A stretch of 64,000 nt of DNA from Mantis religiosa (Eukaryota > Arthropoda > Insecta > Mantodea > Mantidae). The stretch is taken from positions 83,283,630 through 83,347,629 of the forward strand of contig CM060952.1 in assembly GCA_030765055.1 (NCBI GenBank), read 5' to 3'. The translations under genes and the position numbers were made by a program. The first letter of the stretch is position 1; each line of letters opens with the position of its first letter. Shown here in pieces: positions 61,073 to 64,000 of this stretch. Below the pieces are notes generated by a model. That model was not told where the DNA came from, made no database searches, and saw only the letters and a program-made list of their open reading frames with translations.

Positions 61073-61461
61073 TGTGCGGTCGTAGGCGCGTAGGCGCGGA
61101 GCTGGACGCTTGCCAAGAGAGAAAGGGAAACAGAGAATAAAAGAGACAGAGATAGTTCTATCTTTCTCTCGCTGCGCACCGAAAGGCCTTGAAACGTCTG
61201 CGGCATTCTAGAACAGTATTTGGATGTATAAAAGCCGGCAGTGTGAGAGTTGCGAGTCAGTTGCTAGTGAGCTGTTAATTGTGTGTGCAGCTATTTGAAG
61301 TGTATCGCAAGTGATTTCTTTCGTTTGTTTACGTGTGATGAAGCAACGAGAGACCTCGAAGACTGTGTTTGCATATGTTGCTTCATACTGCTGCTGTCAG
61401 GCTAGGACGTGTTTTTACCTGTAATAAAGAGAATTTTAAATTTTTGCAAACAAGACTTTCA
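61073..61461 (+). mobile_element. Putative solo LTR nested in the hAT element
   Basis: Begins TGTGCGGTCG and ends GACTTTCA, flanked by ATTT on both sides (61069-61072, 61462-61465). It has a TATA box (TATAAAA, 61227-61233) and AATAAA (61423-61428), in LTR order and opposite to the hAT transposase. The sequence after the TATA resembles that of the LTR-like region at 41594-42248. The AT-rich duplication could be chance; the promoter could instead belong to the hAT element. Confidence 0.5.
61206..61233 (+). promoter_or_regulatory. TATA box with partial heat-shock element
   Basis: TTCTAGAACA (61206-61215) supplies two perfect alternating heat-shock units 11 bp before TATAAAA; the third unit is absent. 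Weaker than in the other three LTR-like promoters. Confidence 0.4.
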
Positions 61462-62064
61462 ATTTTTTGAACTGTGTAATGCCAATAAAATTACGTAAAA
61501 ATCTTAAAACCTTCAGCGTTCTTATTTTAAGCTCTACGTTAGTTATTTAAAAGCAAAATAGTCCACTTTTATAAGTTTTTGTTTAAAAAAATACTAGCAT
61601 TTTCACACTTTGGGGATCAAGTCTATTTCTTTTGTTATATATGAATCCTGCTATGCTAAATAATTTTTCAGAGAAAACTGTTGCAGATGGACTACACAAA
61701 TATTTAGTGGTTAATTTTTTTTATTACTGGCATTCATTTTAGTTGTTTTTTTTTTTCAGTAATATAGTGAACTAGAAAGAGGGGGTGACAAATCGTCGTT
61801 GAGATATCAGTTATTTCTTCTTGGGAACTGACACTGAATTTGACACACGATTATTTTCTTACATAATGTTACCGTGCAGATGCCACTTCCCTGGAAATTT
61901 CTGGAAATTTGCAGTGTTCTACTTGCGACAGTAATATTTTGTGATTTTAAAATAAAATAAAAATTGCAAAATCACAACTAAAGAATCGTAAAGGTATCGA
62001 GCAAGTTTTCTGAAGTATCGCTCGATACCATGCAAGTATCGTGAGTATCGAGGACCCATCCCTG

Positions 62065-62724
62065 TATTTATCACATCTTTCTTTTTTGAGTTGTGTCGTT
62101 TACAGACACAAACACTGTCTAAAATGCCTATATTGTACTCTGGGAGTCTCAAAACAAATATTCCAGTGACAGTGTCGTATCAGACACCAACTTCCTCTAC
62201 TTGCTATTGTAGAAAGTGAAAATACTATCCTCGAAAACAACTATTAAAAAGATGGTCTGTTGAGGTGTATTTGTTTATAACGTCCCTTTGAAGTTATAAG
62301 TGATAGATTAAGCAAAAGAAGAGCGAAAGCACGCCAAGAAGAGATGCACAACTTCAAAGCAAGGAATTCGCAAAGGAACGAAAGAGACAGAGGGACAAAG
62401 ACGAAGAAGTTGGAGATTTATTTGTGTCATAGAGAAAAATGAAATTATGGCCGCCGCAGCCGCCAAAGCAGAAGCGGTATTAGTGCGTCCCCATGAATAC
62501 GCAAGCATCCACAGCAGTTGCATGACAAGCAAGTCTCTCTCTCATAATGTAATTAGCTGTGTGTCCAAAAAATCCATGCTGTAATTATTTTCCAGAACGA
62601 GTAACAGGTTTCTCTTAATGAGTTTTGTTCATCTGGGAATTTTATGTTGATTTAAAACGCGGTTGTTAATGAGGCTTGTTGCAAGCGGTGATTAAAGGCC
62701 AACTGTTACATCTTCGACTGCTAC
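62065..62724. other. Unassigned stretch
   Basis: 62310-62420 is purine-rich on the plus strand (AAAGAAGAGCGAAAGC, AGACAGAGGGACAAAG) but shows no convincing exon. Confidence 0.4.
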
Positions 62725-63080
62725 TTCAATAAAAACTCTGCTTGCTATTAGTCGATAATGGTGTACCGTGAAGGAAATTAGTATTGCCTAAGGCAAGGAA
62801 TGTTATACCACACATACTGCTATTTCAATAAAAGCTCTTTGATTATTATTGGAATATAATGGTGTACCGTAAGAGACATTAGTATTGCCTAAGTCCAGAT
62901 AGGCCATATCACGGAAAGTCCAAATTCAATAAAAGTTCTTTGCTTGTTATTAGAGCATATTGGTGTACCGTGATGGACATCAGTATTATCTAAGTAAAAA
63001 AAAAGGTTTAAATCGCGTAGACTAAATAGAAATTCTTTAGTTTTTACAATAATTAGAAACTGATATACCCTTTGATAACC
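62725..63080. repeat. Minisatellite, about 3.5 units of ~100 bp
   Basis: TTCAATAAAA starts units at 62725, 62824 and 62925 (spacing 99 and 101). Each unit continues with CTTTG-like, TATTAG, TAATGGTGTACCGT and TTAGTATTGCCTAAG. A decayed fourth partial unit runs to about 63080. Each unit contains AATAAA. Confidence 0.85.
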
Positions 63081-63224
63081 ATGCATGTGAACATTCACAG
63101 CTGCTTATAAAGTGTAACGCGGTGCAGAATTTTTACACAAATTTTCCGCAAATTATACAGTTTACGTCTATGTGGTTAGATTAAAAATATTACAACATTT
63201 CATAAAACGTATAAACCCAATAGC

Positions 63225-64000
63225 AACTTCTCGTAAATGGTGTACATTGTTATAGATCAGAGCTTATGTGTGTTTCTATCCTTCATTATGATCATGGTCC
63301 ACCTTCACTGGACTGTAACAAAGCATATAGCAAACCAGTAACTATAGGTAACTGGTATAAAGTGTTATGATAGACCAGGGTTTATCTATATGTCTATTCC
63401 TCATGATCATGGTCCTCCATCACTAGACTAACAAAATGTATAGCATCATTAGTGACCTCTAGTATATGGTATACAGTGTTATGATACACCAGAGATTATC
63501 TTTGTGTCTATCCTTCATCTTGATCATGGTCCTCCATCACTAGACTGTAATAAAGCATATAGCACACTACTGATCTCTAGTAAATGGCATACAGTGTTAT
63601 ACACCAGAACTTATCTGTGCGTTTATCCTTCATCATGATCAGGGCCCTCCTTTATTGGACTTTAACAACATATATACTGCTCTTAGTGACCTCTAATAAA
63701 TGGTATATAATGTTATGATAGTTCAAAACTTAATTTGTATGTCTATCTTAAATCATGATCTTGGTCCACCCTCAATGGACTGTAAAAATATGCACAGCAC
63801 AACAAGTATAGCACCACACCTCTAGTAAGTGGTATAAAGTGTTATGAAAGAACAGAATTGCATGTATGTGTGTATGCTTCATCCAGAAGAATCTCGATGC
63901 ACTTTGTATACTTACGTTGGGTTGGAGCACCACTGTATTTGCAGATTAGACATTTTCACCACGAACATGATAATGTTTTACATTCTGTTCTATTATATTG
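63225..64000 (+). repeat. Second ~120-bp minisatellite array, tail and start of next head
   Basis: Unit starts (TCTATCCTTCATCATG-like) lie near 63273, 63393, 63507, 63622, 63742 and the array ends near 63870, so units are 114-128 bp. The tail GCTTCATCCAGAAGAATC then TTACGTTGGGTTGGAGC matches 26410-26470. From 63944 the sequence ATTTTCACCACGAACATGAT begins the same head block as 25726, cut by the window edge. Units, tail and head are those of the composite element at 25726-26500. Confidence 0.85.

Larger units (their letters stand above)
60973..62064 (-). mobile_element. hAT-type element with transposase C-terminus
   Basis: Ends are TAGGAATGGGTCGATACC (left) and, as reverse complement of the right, CAGGGATGGGTCCTCGATAC. 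The flanking 8-mers TTTTTAAC (60965-60972) and TATTTATC (62065-62072) agree at 6 of 8, fitting an 8-bp hAT duplication. Both ends carry clustered CGATAC subterminal motifs. On the minus strand 61578-61688 encodes PSATVFSEKLFSIAGFI, then YNKRNRLDPQSVKML before a stop. That is the hAT C-terminal dimerisation motif (S-E-R-x-F-S-x-A-G). The rest of the transposase is missing, so the copy is non-autonomous. 61073-61461 is interpreted as a later solo LTR insertion. Confidence 0.8.

Overview
The window is eukaryotic and almost certainly from an insect. It is AT-rich, has no operon-like gene packing, and carries spliced exons with GT/AG borders. It is filled with retrotransposons, DNA transposons and tRNA-derived SINEs. 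The mix of mariner, Tc1, hAT, Penelope-like, Ty3/gypsy and several SINE families suits a large repeat-rich insect genome. A cockroach or termite (Blattodea) is my best guess, but that rests on the look of the repeats and not on a search.

One host gene is supported: an STPG2-like sperm-tail PG-rich repeat (SHIPPO/ODF3-type) protein gene on the + strand. Its start codon is at 31845, and six coding exons (31845-31947, 36975-37081, 46099-46200, 47929-47997, 50310-50411, 54279-54506) join with compatible phases into 237 open codons. The gene probably continues past the right edge. Its introns hold most of the mobile elements between 32 and 64 kb.

Layout: 1-868 is a Penelope-like fragment bracketed by short inverted repeats. 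6066-8437 is a complete, very young, internally deleted Ty3/gypsy element with two identical 572-bp LTRs, a 4-bp target duplication and one fused reading frame. 8.7-9.6 kb holds SINEs and a near-perfect hairpin. 9.6-20.5 kb is mostly unassigned. 20.6 kb has a SINE with a 14-bp target duplication, and 21.5-22.6 kb a dead mariner. 25.7-27.1 kb holds a SINE fused to a minisatellite, then a further SINE. 31.8-54.5 kb is the STPG2-like gene with two mariners, a Tc1 element split by a solo LTR, a long-arm fold-back element, an LTR-like promoter, three Penelope copies or pieces and many SINEs. 54.7-64 kb holds a mariner scrap, a Penelope scrap, a LINE reverse transcriptase relic, 163 uninterrupted AAT units, a hAT element with a probable solo LTR inside it, and two minisatellite arrays.

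The best candidates for something undescribed are three. First, the non-autonomous gypsy element, whose deletions keep one long reading frame and whose identical LTRs imply very recent mobilisation in trans. Second, a set of four LTR or LTR-like promoters that each carry heat-shock-element-like motifs just upstream of the TATA box. Third, a SINE whose 3' half is a ~120-bp minisatellite, seen at two distant places. No CRISPR array, bacterial gene, rRNA gene or functional tRNA gene was seen.
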